A stretch of DNA of 64,000 bases, taken from assembly GCF_019264355.1 (NCBI RefSeq), contig NZ_JAHVAH010000001.1:1658001-1722000 (forward strand), written 5' to 3'. Positions 1 through 7,728 of this stretch are shown piece by piece. The translations under genes were made by a program, and so were the position numbers. This DNA is from Sphingomicrobium clamense. Lineage in GTDB: Bacteria; Pseudomonadota; Alphaproteobacteria; Sphingomonadales; Sphingomonadaceae. Positions within the stretch are counted from its first letter, which is position 1. Each line of letters begins with the position of its first letter. The notes beneath the pieces are model-generated. The model was not told the DNA's origin, did not search any database, and saw only the letters and a program-made list of their open reading frames with translations.

Positions 1-800
1 CCCTTCTCGCCGTAGCGCATGACGCAGGTGGGCGAGGCGTGGATGCCGGCTTTCTCCTCGAGGCCGACGCAGGCGAGGTCGTTGCGGCTGCCGTCGGGGA
101 GGATCTTGGGGACGAGGAAAAGCGAAATGCCGCGCGTGCCCGCGGGTGCGTCGGGCGTGCGCGCGAGGACGAGGTGGATGATATTGTCGGCGAGGTCGTG
201 CTCGCCCCAGGTGATGAAGATCTTCTGCCCGTCGATCATCCAGCTGCCATCATCATTAGGCGTCGCCTTGGTGGTGAGCGCGCCGACGTCGCTGCCGGCA
301 TGCGGCTCGGTGAGGTTCATGGTGGCGGGCCACTCGCCCGAGACGATCTTGCCGAGATAGCGCTCGTTGAGTTCTTCGTTGCCGTAGGCCTCGAGCGCCT
401 CGACCGCGCCCAATGAGAGCATCGGGCAGAGCGCGAAGGCGATGTTGGCGGCGTTGAGGTTCTCCATCAGCGCGGAGGCGAGCGCGAGGGGCATCTGCAT
501 GCCACCGGCTGACGCGGGCGCTGCGAGCGACATCCAGCCGCCTTCGACGAAGGCCTGGTAGGCTTGCTTGAAACCGTCGGGGGTGGTGACTTCGCCGTCC
601 TTCAGCGTCACGCCCTGTTCGTCGCCAGACTTGTTGAGGGGCCAGAACTCGCCCTCCGCGAACTGCGCCGCGCCTTCGAGGATGGCCTGCACGGTGCCCG
701 CGTCGGCGGCGGCGAAGCGCTCGGTTTGCGCGAGCTCCTCGATCCCCACGACATGGGTGAGCACGGCCTGCTGGTCGGCGGTGGGGGCGGAAAAGCGCAT
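1..800 (-). CDS. Acyl-CoA dehydrogenase, C-terminus beyond the window
   Basis: FAD-dependent acyl-CoA dehydrogenase expected to introduce the alpha,beta double bond into an acyl-CoA. About 266 N-terminal residues are present and the rest lies left of base 1. The reverse strand reads MRFSAPTADQQ, then the N-terminal helical domain, then the flavin/substrate region with MNLTEPHAGSDVGAL and WMIDGQKIFIT(W), both classic for the family. The insert and the longer N-terminus resemble the DmdC/FadE-like long-chain branch rather than short-chain enzymes; this assignment is by memory of the family. The start at 800 is the first ATG, next to AAGGAG-like bases. The catalytic glutamate would lie in the missing part, so activity cannot be judged. 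Confidence 0.88.
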   Translation of the reverse strand, partial: MRFSAPTADQQAVLTHVVGIEELAQTERFAAADAGTVQAILEGAAQFAEGEFWPLNKSGDEQGVTLKDGEVTTPDGFKQAYQAFVEGGWMSLAAPASAGGMQMPLALASALMENLNAANIAFALCPMLSLGAVEALEAYGNEELNERYLGKIVSGEWPATMNLTEPHAGSDVGALTTKATPNDDGSWMIDGQKIFITWGEHDLADNIIHLVLARTPDAPAGTRGISLFLVPKILPDGSRNDLACVGLEEKAGIHASPTCVMRYGEK

Positions 801-853
801 GGGGACTCCTTGGCAAACGGGTTGGGTGGCGGCATAGCGCCCCTGTGGACCCG

Positions 854-1768
854 ATGTCACTACAGACCGAAGTCGTCCCGGCGAACGATGCCGGGATCAA
901 TCGCGCCGCCGAGATCATTCTCGAAGGGATGCCGGTCGCGGTGCCGACCGAGACGGTCTACGGGCTGGCCGCCGATGCGACCGACGCGAAGGCGGTGGCG
1001 CGCATCTATGCCGCCAAGGGCCGGCCAAGCTTCAATCCGCTGATCGTGCATGTCGCGAGCCTCGAGGAGGCGCAGCGGCTGGGGGTGTTTTCGGACAAAG
1101 CAATGGCGCTGGCCGAGGCGCATTGGCCTGGGCCGCTGACGCTGGTGCTGCCGCATCGCGGGGAGAGCGGGATTGCGGGGCTGGTCACCGCAGGGCTCGA
1201 CACGCTTGCGATCCGCTGCCCTGCCCATCCTGTCATGCGCCAATTGATCGAAACGGTCGGCAAACCGCTCGCTGCGCCGTCGGCCAATGCGAGCGGGCGG
1301 ATCAGCCCGACCAGCCCGGCGCACGTGCTGGCCAGCCTCGACGAGCGCATCCCGCTGATCCTCGACGGAGGCCCGTGCGAGCGCGGGATCGAGTCGACGA
1401 TCGTCGCGGTGGACGGAGACGAAGTGCGTCTGTTGCGGCGCGGGCCAATCGAGGTCGCAGCGGATGAAGCCGATGACGGTAAGGTCGAAGCGCCCGGCAT
1501 GCTGGCGAACCATTACGCGCCCTCCAAGAAAATCCGCCTCGACGCGACCTATCCGGCACCCGACGAGATCCTCATCGGCTATGGCGATGTCGAGGGCGAG
1601 CTGACGCTGGGCGAGGATCCGGTGACGGCGGCGGCGCGGCTGTTCGCGGCATTGCACGAGGCCGATGCGAGCCCGCATCCGCGCATCGCCGTCGCTCCGA
1701 TCCCGGGCGACGGGCTGGCAGCGGCAATCCGCGACCGGTTGCAGCGCGCGGCGGCGCCGCGCGACTAG
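854..1768 (+). CDS. tsaC: L-threonylcarbamoyladenylate synthase (Sua5/TsaC)
   Basis: Makes threonylcarbamoyl-AMP from threonine, bicarbonate and ATP for the t6A37 modification of ANN-decoding tRNAs. The YrdC domain fills roughly residues 10-200: PTETVYGLAADA near the start, KGRPSFNPLIVH (the KxRp motif), LPHRGESG, and PSANASGRISPTS. A linker with PGMLANHYAPS then leads into a short Sua5-type C-terminal domain, so it is the longer Sua5 form (about 304 aa) rather than the 190-aa TsaC form. A GTG at 845 in the same frame is an alternative start; neither has a clear Shine-Dalgarno. Its stop overlaps the convergent msrA stop by four bases. Confidence 0.92.
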   Translation: MSLQTEVVPANDAGINRAAEIILEGMPVAVPTETVYGLAADATDAKAVARIYAAKGRPSFNPLIVHVASLEEAQRLGVFSDKAMALAEAHWPGPLTLVLPHRGESGIAGLVTAGLDTLAIRCPAHPVMRQLIETVGKPLAAPSANASGRISPTSPAHVLASLDERIPLILDGGPCERGIESTIVAVDGDEVRLLRRGPIEVAADEADDGKVEAPGMLANHYAPSKKIRLDATYPAPDEILIGYGDVEGELTLGEDPVTAAARLFAALHEADASPHPRIAVAPIPGDGLAAAIRDRLQRAAAPRD

Positions 1769-2304
1769 GCCTCGACGCCTTCCTTCAACTTGTCCTGGAA
1801 GCTCTTGCGGAATTTGCGCAGCTTGGGCGCGATGATCGCCATGCAGTAGCCGTTCGAGCTGCCCTGCCGGTTATAGAAATCCTGATGGTCCAGCTCGGCG
1901 ACGGTGAAGTTGTCGGCATCCTCGATGGTCGTGACCACCTTTACGTCATGCTCTTCGTTGGCGCGCGCGATCGCAGCCTTCGCGGAGGCTAGCTGCGCCT
2001 CGTCCTGCGGGAAGATGGCACTGCGATATTGGGTGCCGATATCGTTGCCTTGCCGGTTGAGCGTGGTCGGGTCATGCGTGGCGAAGAAGATGTCGAGCAG
2101 GTCGTCATAGGCAATGACGTCCGGGTCATATTCGATACGCACGGCCTCGGCATGGCCGGTATTGCCGCCGCACACTTCGCGATAGGTCGGATTGATCGTG
2201 TCGCCGCCGATATAGCCGCTTTCGACCTTGCTCACCCCGATCACGTCGAGGAACACCGCCTCGGTGCACCAGAAGCAGCCATTGGCCAGGATTGCGGTCG
2301 CCAT
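1765..2304 (-). CDS. msrA: Peptide-methionine (S)-S-oxide reductase MsrA
   Basis: Repairs the S-epimer of methionine sulfoxide in proteins and free methionine, in the cytoplasm. The catalytic motif GCFWC(T)E begins at residue 9, followed by GYIGGDTINPTYREVCGG and GHAEAVRIEYDP, both signature stretches. The 179 aa are the normal length for the single-domain enzyme. The C-terminal region FYNRQGSSNGYCMAII carries a candidate resolving cysteine, although the usual spacing differs among MsrA subfamilies. It stands alone on the minus strand, 63 bases after the start of the neighbouring PilZ gene's 3' end, and ends inside the stop of the tsaC gene. Confidence 0.95.
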   Translation of the reverse strand: MATAILANGCFWCTEAVFLDVIGVSKVESGYIGGDTINPTYREVCGGNTGHAEAVRIEYDPDVIAYDDLLDIFFATHDPTTLNRQGNDIGTQYRSAIFPQDEAQLASAKAAIARANEEHDVKVVTTIEDADNFTVAELDHQDFYNRQGSSNGYCMAIIAPKLRKFRKSFQDKLKEGVEA

Positions 2305-2367
2305 GCGTCATTCTCCATGAGGTCAGACCATGGAGATAGGCGCGTTTGCGGCGATTTCCAGTAGGAC

Positions 2368-3084
2368 TTAGTGCCGTCCGGGGCGCGGATCTTTGACCGC
2401 TGCCTTGAGCGTCGCGACCTCGAGCCGCTTGCCCATCCACTCGCTCAACTCTTCGAATTTGAGCGGCTTGTCGAACACGATCCCGGCCTTGCGGTTCGAA
2501 TACCAGCGCACTTCGCCCTTGAGCGGACGCAGGCTTTCGACCACCACCGTCACCGGCTTGCCGAGGCAATATTCGTCGATCGGCTCGACCTTGAGCCCGC
2601 CCAGCGAGACGTCATGCACGTCGACCGTGTAATAGGTGCGACCGATGCGCAGGTTGGCTTTGCACGCGACCTGCAGACGCGGCGGGCGCGGCCGGAAACC
2701 GTGGCGCGGCTTGCGGCCCGCAAGCATCTCGCCAAGGTCGATATTCTGGTCGAATTTGAAGCCAGCCGTGCCTTCGCGGATCCACACGACGCTCGACGGG
2801 ATCATCTGCGAATTGAGCTCGATGCTGCAGGTCTCCCCCACTTCGACCTGCTGGCCGATTTCGGCCATCAGTCCGCCGGCGGAGAGGTTGCGTACGCGAA
2901 TCAGCTGTTCGTTGTCGCCTTCCTGGAGCAGTTTTGCGACGCGGAGCGTCGGCATGACGCGTTCGTCGATGCGGCGCTCGACAGGACGAGGCACCTCGGT
3001 CGACAGCGTGAAAACGGTCGACTCGAACGCCAGATTATCCTGTCCGAACGGACGTTTTTTCCGCTTGATCAACGCTCCAAGCAT
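2368..3084 (-). CDS. Tandem PilZ-domain protein
   Basis: Likely c-di-GMP effector of unknown output. Two PilZ units follow each other: the first spans about residues 25-120 (basic VERRIDERVMP then NLSAGGLMAEIG), the second about 130-220 (FRPRPPRLQVACK then DVSLGGLKVEP). The (D/N)xSxxG motif is kept in both, while the RxxxR ligand-binding motif is only approximate, so binding by each unit is uncertain. No membrane segment is seen. The ATG at 3084 is chosen because GAGGGA sits six bases upstream; a TTG at 3114 is less likely. The gene is divergent from a receiver-EAL pair, which makes a shared c-di-GMP role plausible. Confidence 0.85.
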   Translation of the reverse strand: MLGALIKRKKRPFGQDNLAFESTVFTLSTEVPRPVERRIDERVMPTLRVAKLLQEGDNEQLIRVRNLSAGGLMAEIGQQVEVGETCSIELNSQMIPSSVVWIREGTAGFKFDQNIDLGEMLAGRKPRHGFRPRPPRLQVACKANLRIGRTYYTVDVHDVSLGGLKVEPIDEYCLGKPVTVVVESLRPLKGEVRWYSNRKAGIVFDKPLKFEELSEWMGKRLEVATLKAAVKDPRPGRH

Positions 3085-3249
3085 AAGGTTTCCCTCGCAA
3101 AATTCGCAGTTCAACGTCCCGAATTGACCACGACGAGGTTAAAAAGCCGTTTCCACAGCAAATATGCTACGCTAAGGCGTTGATATTCGGGAGGATGACG
3201 ATTCCGTGACAGGGGCGGTCTCGTCGACAATTTTCTAGGGGATGACTTT

Positions 3250-3642
3250 GTGACCAGGCGCCTGAGCCTGCTGCTGATCGACGACGAACCTGCGCTTGCC
3301 CGCTTCATGGCGGATGCAGCCACCCTGTCCGGATACAATCCGATCATCGCCGACGATCATCGCCAGTTTCGCGATCTCTACCGCAGCAAGAAGCCAGACA
3401 TGATCGCGATCGATCTCGCCATGCCCGGGATGGACGGGGTCGAGCTGATCCGTTTCCTCGCCAGCGAGAAGGCGACCCAGCCGGTCATGATCGTCTCCGG
3501 CTTCGACGACAAAATTCTCGACACCGCCATGCGATTGGGCATCGAATTGGGACTGACGATGGTCGGTCCGGTGCACAAGCCCGCGCGGCTTGAAGACGTT
3601 GAGGAATTGTTAGGAACGGTGCGCCAGAAACTGGTGGCATGA
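3250..3642 (+). CDS. Single-domain response regulator (CheY-like receiver)
   Basis: A 130-residue stand-alone receiver domain. LLLIDDEPAL supplies the acidic pocket, MIAIDLAMPGMDG the phospho-accepting aspartate, and PVHKPARLED the conserved lysine, so phosphotransfer chemistry should be intact. There is no output domain. It starts at GTG 3250 behind AGGGG, and its stop overlaps the next start (ATGA, 3639-3642). Coupling to an EAL phosphodiesterase gene in one transcript suggests that the receiver controls or reports on that enzyme, similar to the two halves of a split receiver-EAL protein. No dedicated kinase gene is adjacent. Confidence 0.9.
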   Translation: MTRRLSLLLIDDEPALARFMADAATLSGYNPIIADDHRQFRDLYRSKKPDMIAIDLAMPGMDGVELIRFLASEKATQPVMIVSGFDDKILDTAMRLGIELGLTMVGPVHKPARLEDVEELLGTVRQKLVA

Positions 3643-4442
3643 TCGAACCCGCCGAACTCGGATTGCTTGACGGGTTCGAACGGGCCCTCATCAACGACCG
3701 GCTTCACCTCGTCTACCAACCCAAAATCTCGTTGTCCGACGGCACGCTCAAGCGCGTCGAGGCGCTGGTACGCTGGGAGGATCCCGATCTTGGCACCGTA
3801 CCGCCGTCGCGCTTTGTCCCGCTGGCCGAGCGTCACGGCCTGATCGACGAGATGACGCGCTGGGGCATGGACACGGCCTTTCGCCAATGGAAGTCGTGGC
3901 ACGACCACGGCCTGGAGTGCGAGCTCGCCTTCAACATCAGCGCGCTCAGCCTGCGCGCCCTCGCCTTCCCCGACCTCGTCTCGGATTATTGCGAGCGATA
4001 CGGCATGCCGCCGAGCTGCCTGGTGCTCGAACTGACCGAGAGCGCGACCCAGCCGCTGGTGACGCTGATGGACACGCTGACTCGTTTCCGCATCAAGGGC
4101 ATCGGACTGGCGATCGACGATTTCGGCACTGGCTATTCGAGCCTGATGCAGCTTCGCCAATTGCCCTTCAGCGAGCTCAAGATCGACCAGTTCTTCGTCG
4201 CCGACGCCTGTTACAACAAGGACAGCCGCGCGATCGTGGAATCGATCATCGACCTCGCCCACAAGCTCGACTTGTCGGCGACGGCGGAAGGGGTCGAAAG
4301 CCAGGAACAGCTGCAGTTGATGAAAGATCTGGGCTGCGACATCGCACAGGGCTACCGCATCGCCCGCCCGCTGGAAGGCGAAAAGCTGGCCGACTGGAAC
4401 AAGATTTGGAGCAAGAGCTGGAGCGAGCTAGTCTCGAACTAG
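3639..4442 (+). CDS. EAL-domain c-di-GMP phosphodiesterase
   Basis: Stand-alone EAL domain of 267 aa expected to hydrolyse c-di-GMP to pGpG in the cytoplasm. Signature elements are in order: VYQPKISLSDG, the catalytic VEALVRW with the EAL triad intact, FNISALSL, LELTES, AIDDFGTGYSS (DDFGTG loop), LKIDQFF, TAEGVES and QGYRIARPL. All metal-binding positions I can recognise are present, so it is probably active. It is translationally coupled to the receiver gene upstream. Its last 15 bases overlap the 3' end of the convergent aminotransferase gene. Confidence 0.92.
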   Translation: MIEPAELGLLDGFERALINDRLHLVYQPKISLSDGTLKRVEALVRWEDPDLGTVPPSRFVPLAERHGLIDEMTRWGMDTAFRQWKSWHDHGLECELAFNISALSLRALAFPDLVSDYCERYGMPPSCLVLELTESATQPLVTLMDTLTRFRIKGIGLAIDDFGTGYSSLMQLRQLPFSELKIDQFFVADACYNKDSRAIVESIIDLAHKLDLSATAEGVESQEQLQLMKDLGCDIAQGYRIARPLEGEKLADWNKIWSKSWSELVSN

Positions 4443-5579
4443 TCGCGCGGCCCGAGCGAGCCCCTCGATCCCGGCATCGAGCGTCGCGTCTTTCTTCGCA
4501 AAGCAGAGGCGGATGAGGTTGGTCGGCGGTTTTTCTAGATAGAATGGCGACATGGGCACGACCGCTACGCCCGCCTCTTCAACCGCCCGTTTCGCGAATG
4601 CCTCGTCGTCGAGATCGATACCCGATGCGGCAAGATCGACAGTCATGAAATAGGTCGCCTCGGGCCGGATCGACGCATAGCCCGCCTCATCGAGTTCCTC
4701 GATCAGCCGGTCGCGAGCGCGCGCGAAGCCGGTCCGCATGTCTGGGATCCAGCCGGGATCGGCAAGACCGTCCGCAACCGCAGCCTGTAGGTTGGGCGGC
4801 GTCGCGAAGGTGACGAATTGGTGCGCCTTGGCCAGGACTTCGGACAAAGAGGGCGAGGCGACCATCCAGCCGACTTTCCATCCCGTAAGCGAGAAAATCT
4901 TGCCCGCCGATCCACATTTGATGGTGCGCTCGGCCATTCCGTCGACCGCAAGGAGCGTCGTGAATTCGTCGCCGAACAGGATCTCTTCCCAGACTTCGTC
5001 GGACAGCACGAGCAAGTCATGCGCAATCGCGACGTCGGCGAGCGCCTGTAGCTCGTTTCGGTCGAATAGCCGTCCGGTCGGATTGTGCGGATTGTTGAAG
5101 ATGATGAGGCGGGTTGCGGGGGTTACTGCCCTCGAGAGTGCGTCGGCATCGAGCCTGAAGGAAGGGGCTTCGAGCCGCACTTCCACCGGCGTCCCGCCCG
5201 CGCGCCGGATCATCGGAGCGTAGACGTCAAATGCGGGGGCTAAGAGGATGACTTCGTCTCCCGGCTCGACGATGGCGAGGATCGCCGAACAGATGGCCTC
5301 GGTCGCGCCGCTGGTCACCGTGACGTGATCGGGGGTGATCGCGATGCCGTGGCGCGCGCGATAGTGGTTCGCGACCGCCTCGCGCAACGCCGGAAGCCCA
5401 CGCGAGGGCGGATATTGATTGTAGCCCTCCGTCGTGTGGCGCGCGGCGGCTTCGAGCACGCTGTCGGGCCATCCAAAATCGGGAAAGCCCTGGCCGAGAT
5501 TGGCGGCACCGTGCTGTGCGGCGGCAAGGCTCATCCGTTCGAAAACGGAGACGTCCATCTGTTCGTAGAGTGGGTTCAT
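4428..5579 (-). CDS. PLP-dependent class I/II aminotransferase (YbdL/KAT-like)
   Basis: A fold-type I aminotransferase of 383 aa. The N-terminus carries GQGFPDFGWPDSVLEAA and NQYPPSRGLPALREAVA; the cofactor region shows FNNPHNPTGRLFDR, LLVLSDEVWEEI and SAGKIFSLTGWKVGW, where the lysine forms the Schiff base with PLP. The pattern GFPDF with SKTFS-like SAGKIFS matches the methionine/kynurenine-oxoglutarate transaminase group, but substrate cannot be fixed from sequence. It starts at ATG 5579, overlapping by four bases the stop of the upstream CoA-transferase-family gene, so the two are probably cotranscribed. Confidence 0.9.
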   Translation of the reverse strand: MNPLYEQMDVSVFERMSLAAAQHGAANLGQGFPDFGWPDSVLEAAARHTTEGYNQYPPSRGLPALREAVANHYRARHGIAITPDHVTVTSGATEAICSAILAIVEPGDEVILLAPAFDVYAPMIRRAGGTPVEVRLEAPSFRLDADALSRAVTPATRLIIFNNPHNPTGRLFDRNELQALADVAIAHDLLVLSDEVWEEILFGDEFTTLLAVDGMAERTIKCGSAGKIFSLTGWKVGWMVASPSLSEVLAKAHQFVTFATPPNLQAAVADGLADPGWIPDMRTGFARARDRLIEELDEAGYASIRPEATYFMTVDLAASGIDLDDEAFAKRAVEEAGVAVVPMSPFYLEKPPTNLIRLCFAKKDATLDAGIEGLARAARLVRD

Positions 5580-6685
5580 GGATTGTCCAGGAGGGTTGCG
5601 ATCTGATCGGGCGAGTAGCCGAGTTCGGCCAGGAGGTCTTCGGCCTCGCGGGCTTCGGCAAGCGGTTCGGGGTCCTTTCCGTAGCGCGGTGCGGGTGTGG
5701 GTAGCGGTCCATGTGGCGTGTCGAGGAAAACGTCGCGTGCGCGGTTATGCGGGTCGGCGGGCGCTTCGGCCATCGAGAGGACGGGTGCGACGCAGGCGTC
5801 AGCCCCTTCGAAGATCGCGAGCCATTCGTCGCGGTTCTTTTGCGCGATGCGGACCGCGACGGCTTCGCGCTGCGCCGGCCATTGCGACGGGTCGAGCGAG
5901 TCGCTGAAGAGCGGGTCGCCTGACAGGCCGAGCCCCTCGACCAGCGCATTCCGGAAGGCGGGCTCGATCGCGCCGATCGCGAGGTAGCGGCCGTCCGCGC
6001 AGGCATAGGTGCCGTAAAGACCGGCGCCGCCGTCGAGCAGGTTCGCCTCGCGTTCGTCGCGCCACAGGCCCGCGTTGCGCATGCCGTAGAGGAACGTCCC
6101 GAGATAGGCGCTTGCCTCGCTCATTGCGCAATCGATGACGCGCCCCTCGCCTGCCCCGGCTGCGACCTCGCGCAAGGCCGCGGTCATCGCGAAGGCGAGC
6201 ATCAACGCGCCGCCGGCATAGTCTGCGACCAGATTGGCGGGCGGTGTCGGACGACCGTCGGCGGGTCCGACAAGCGACAACATGCCCGACAAGGCAAGAT
6301 AGTCGATGTCGTGGCCTGCGCGCTCGCTTAGGGGACCGTGCTGGCCCCAGCCGGTGAGGCGGCCGATGACGAGTTCGGGTTTGATGGCGTGGAGGTCGCC
6401 GGGGCCGAGGCCGAGCGTTTCGAGCTTGCCGGGGCGATAGGGGTCGATCAGCGCATCGCTCTTTACAACCAGTTTGCGCATCGCGTCGCGCGCGTCCTCG
6501 CGGCGCAGGTCGAGTGCGAGGCTGCGGCGGCCTCGTAGGGTCGGATCGTTGGGGATGGACAGGAGCCCGGCGCGCTCGATGCGGATGACGTCCGCGCCGT
6601 GATCTGCGAGCAGCATGCCGCAGAAAGGCGCGGGTCCGAGCCCTGCCAGTTCGATGATCCTGATCCCGTGAAGCGGCCCCGCCAT
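5576..6685 (-). CDS. CaiB/BaiF family protein, alpha-methylacyl-CoA racemase-like
   Basis: Class III CoA-transferase fold protein of 369 aa. The start LHGIRIIELAGLGPAPFCGM, then ADHGADVIRIER, LDLRREDARD, LTGWGQHGPLSERAGHDIDY and LLDGGAGLYGTYACADGRY are typical of alpha-methylacyl-CoA racemases, which epimerise (R)/(S)-2-methylacyl-CoA so that branched chains can enter beta-oxidation. The GHDIDY stretch holds the histidine/aspartate region used as acid-base pair in the mycobacterial enzyme MCR; I infer activity from this. It heads a two-gene unit with the aminotransferase and is divergent from the LOV regulator. Confidence 0.9.
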   Translation of the reverse strand: MAGPLHGIRIIELAGLGPAPFCGMLLADHGADVIRIERAGLLSIPNDPTLRGRRSLALDLRREDARDAMRKLVVKSDALIDPYRPGKLETLGLGPGDLHAIKPELVIGRLTGWGQHGPLSERAGHDIDYLALSGMLSLVGPADGRPTPPANLVADYAGGALMLAFAMTAALREVAAGAGEGRVIDCAMSEASAYLGTFLYGMRNAGLWRDEREANLLDGGAGLYGTYACADGRYLAIGAIEPAFRNALVEGLGLSGDPLFSDSLDPSQWPAQREAVAVRIAQKNRDEWLAIFEGADACVAPVLSMAEAPADPHNRARDVFLDTPHGPLPTPAPRYGKDPEPLAEAREAEDLLAELGYSPDQIATLLDNP

Positions 6686-6801
6686 GGTCGCAGCATGGGC
6701 GCAGCGCGGCGCGGCGGCAAGCCCATGCGTCGTTGCGTTGACGGAACGGGGGGCGCTATGCTGTGTTATTGCTACGAGCGACGTGAGAACAGAGGGACCA
6801 G

Positions 6802-7470
6802 ATGTCGGGTGAACCGAAGATCGAAGGCGACCGGTCTACCGGACAGCCGGCAATCGATCCTGATACAATCGATCATGACGACTTTCTGGAGGAGATGATT
6901 GCGCGTTCGCCGCTGGCGTCGTGCATCACCGACCCGAGCCGCAAGGATAATCCGATCGTCGCGGTCAACGATGCCTTCATCAAGCTGACCCAATTCGAAC
7001 GCGACGAGATCATCGGGCGCAACTGCCGCTTCCTGGCGGGTCCAAAGACCGAGCCGTGGCTGACCGAGGCAATCCGCGAGGCGGTGCGCGAGCGGCGCCC
7101 GGTGCTGGTCGAGATTCTTAACTACAAGAAAGACGGCACGCCCTTTCGCAATGCGGTGATGGTCGCGCCGATCTTCGACGATGCCGGAGAGCTGAGCCAC
7201 TTTCTTGGCACGCAGATGGAAATTGGCGAGGATGCCGCGGGCCCGACGCTTTCGGCGCGGATCCAAGCGGCGGAAAAGGTCCGCTCGCTCTCCCCACGCC
7301 AGCTGCAGGTGATGGAAGGCGTCGCCAAGGGACTGCGCAACAAGCAGATCGCCTACGAGCTGGGGCTGGCAGAGAAAACGGTGAAAATGCATCGCGGCAT
7401 CGCAATGGAGAAGCTTGGCCTCAAGAGCAGCGCCGAGCTCGTACGCGTTGCCGTCGAGGCTGGCCTCTGA
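6802..7470 (+). CDS. LOV-HTH blue-light transcription factor, EL222-like
   Basis: Predicted FMN-binding photoreceptor that binds DNA when lit. Residues about 30-140 form a LOV domain with GRNCRFLAG, the adduct-forming cysteine being residue 75; the following [18 protein letters not shown] and [17 protein letters not shown] match EL222 of Erythrobacter litoralis almost word for word. Residues about 162-222 are a LuxR-type HTH ([20 protein letters not shown], then AEKTVKMH). At 222 aa the length equals EL222. In EL222 light frees the HTH from the LOV sheet and allows dimerisation; I infer the same here. AGAGGGA lies just before the ATG. A TTGACG hexamer at 6738 may belong to its promoter, but no convincing -10 is correctly spaced. 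Confidence 0.95.
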   Translation: MSGEPKIEGDRSTGQPAIDPDTIDHDDFLEEMIARSPLASCITDPSRKDNPIVAVNDAFIKLTQFERDEIIGRNCRFLAGPKTEPWLTEAIREAVRERRPVLVEILNYKKDGTPFRNAVMVAPIFDDAGELSHFLGTQMEIGEDAAGPTLSARIQAAEKVRSLSPRQLQVMEGVAKGLRNKQIAYELGLAEKTVKMHRGIAMEKLGLKSSAELVRVAVEAGL

Positions 7471-7475
7471 ACTAT

Positions 7476-7494
7476 CGGCCTTTTGGCCGTATTT
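7476..7494 (+). terminator. Weak hairpin terminator after the LOV-HTH gene
   Basis: CGGCC-TTTT-GGCCG five-pair hairpin starting five bases after the stop codon, followed by TATTT. The stem is short and the U-tract poor, so it is only a candidate for ending the LOV-HTH transcript. Confidence 0.4.
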
Positions 7495-7663
7495 CCCGGA
7501 ATAGCGCACTAGTTTAGGAGTTTGCGACAGGCTGAGGTGTCAAAGCCAAGGCTTGTCGGCAGGGTCGAGAGATTTTGTCGGCGCGGAGCGGGTAAGCCCT
7601 CTCTCGCTCCGCGCATCGCTCGAAAGTGCCGTTGCGGACTATGGTTCGCAGCGGCATTTTTTT
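7495..7663 (+). other. Untranslated stretch with two hairpins: small RNA or argC leader candidate
   Basis: No convincing reading frame lies between the LOV-HTH gene and argC. The segment contains a perfect 10-pair stem, 7581-7590 against 7605-7614 (GCGCGGAGCG / CGCTCCGCGC, 14-base loop), and about 12 bases later a strong intrinsic terminator. Two consecutive structures ending in a U-tract are the usual architecture of either a small RNA gene or an attenuated leader. Because the terminator is followed by an AT-rich, promoter-like segment before argC, a separate small RNA seems more likely than an attenuator. I did not recognise it as 6S, SRP or another standard RNA. Confidence 0.35.
7627..7663 (+). 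terminator. Intrinsic terminator upstream of the arginine operon
   Basis: TGCCGTTGCG pairs with CGCAGCGGCA (ten pairs, one of them G-U) around the loop GACTATGGTT, directly followed by a run of seven T. A textbook Rho-independent terminator on the plus strand that isolates argC from upstream transcription. Confidence 0.8.
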
Positions 7664-7720
7664 GCATAAAGCAAAATATATCTGCATAAATATTGTATTC
7701 ATGATGATTCCATGCATATG
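7663..7720 (+). promoter_or_regulatory. AT-rich argC promoter region with phased TGCATA repeats (ArgR operator candidate)
   Basis: This short AT-rich island precedes argC. TGCATA occurs at 7663, 7683 and 7713, so the copies are 20 and 30 bases apart, i.e. on one face of the helix. The 7683 copy is followed by an ATTCA at 7697. ArgR boxes of other bacteria are imperfect TGAAT/ATTCA palindromes about 18 bp long, usually paired; the match here is partial. Because argR is in the operon, autoregulation through these repeats is a reasonable inference. Confidence 0.4.
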
Positions 7721-7728
7721 GGCGCGTC

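Noticed and set aside
6686..6801. EL222-type DNA box upstream of the LOV-HTH gene
   Set aside because: The TAGGATCCA-like core remembered from EL222 targets is not present; the TTGACG at 6738 lacks a correctly spaced -10.
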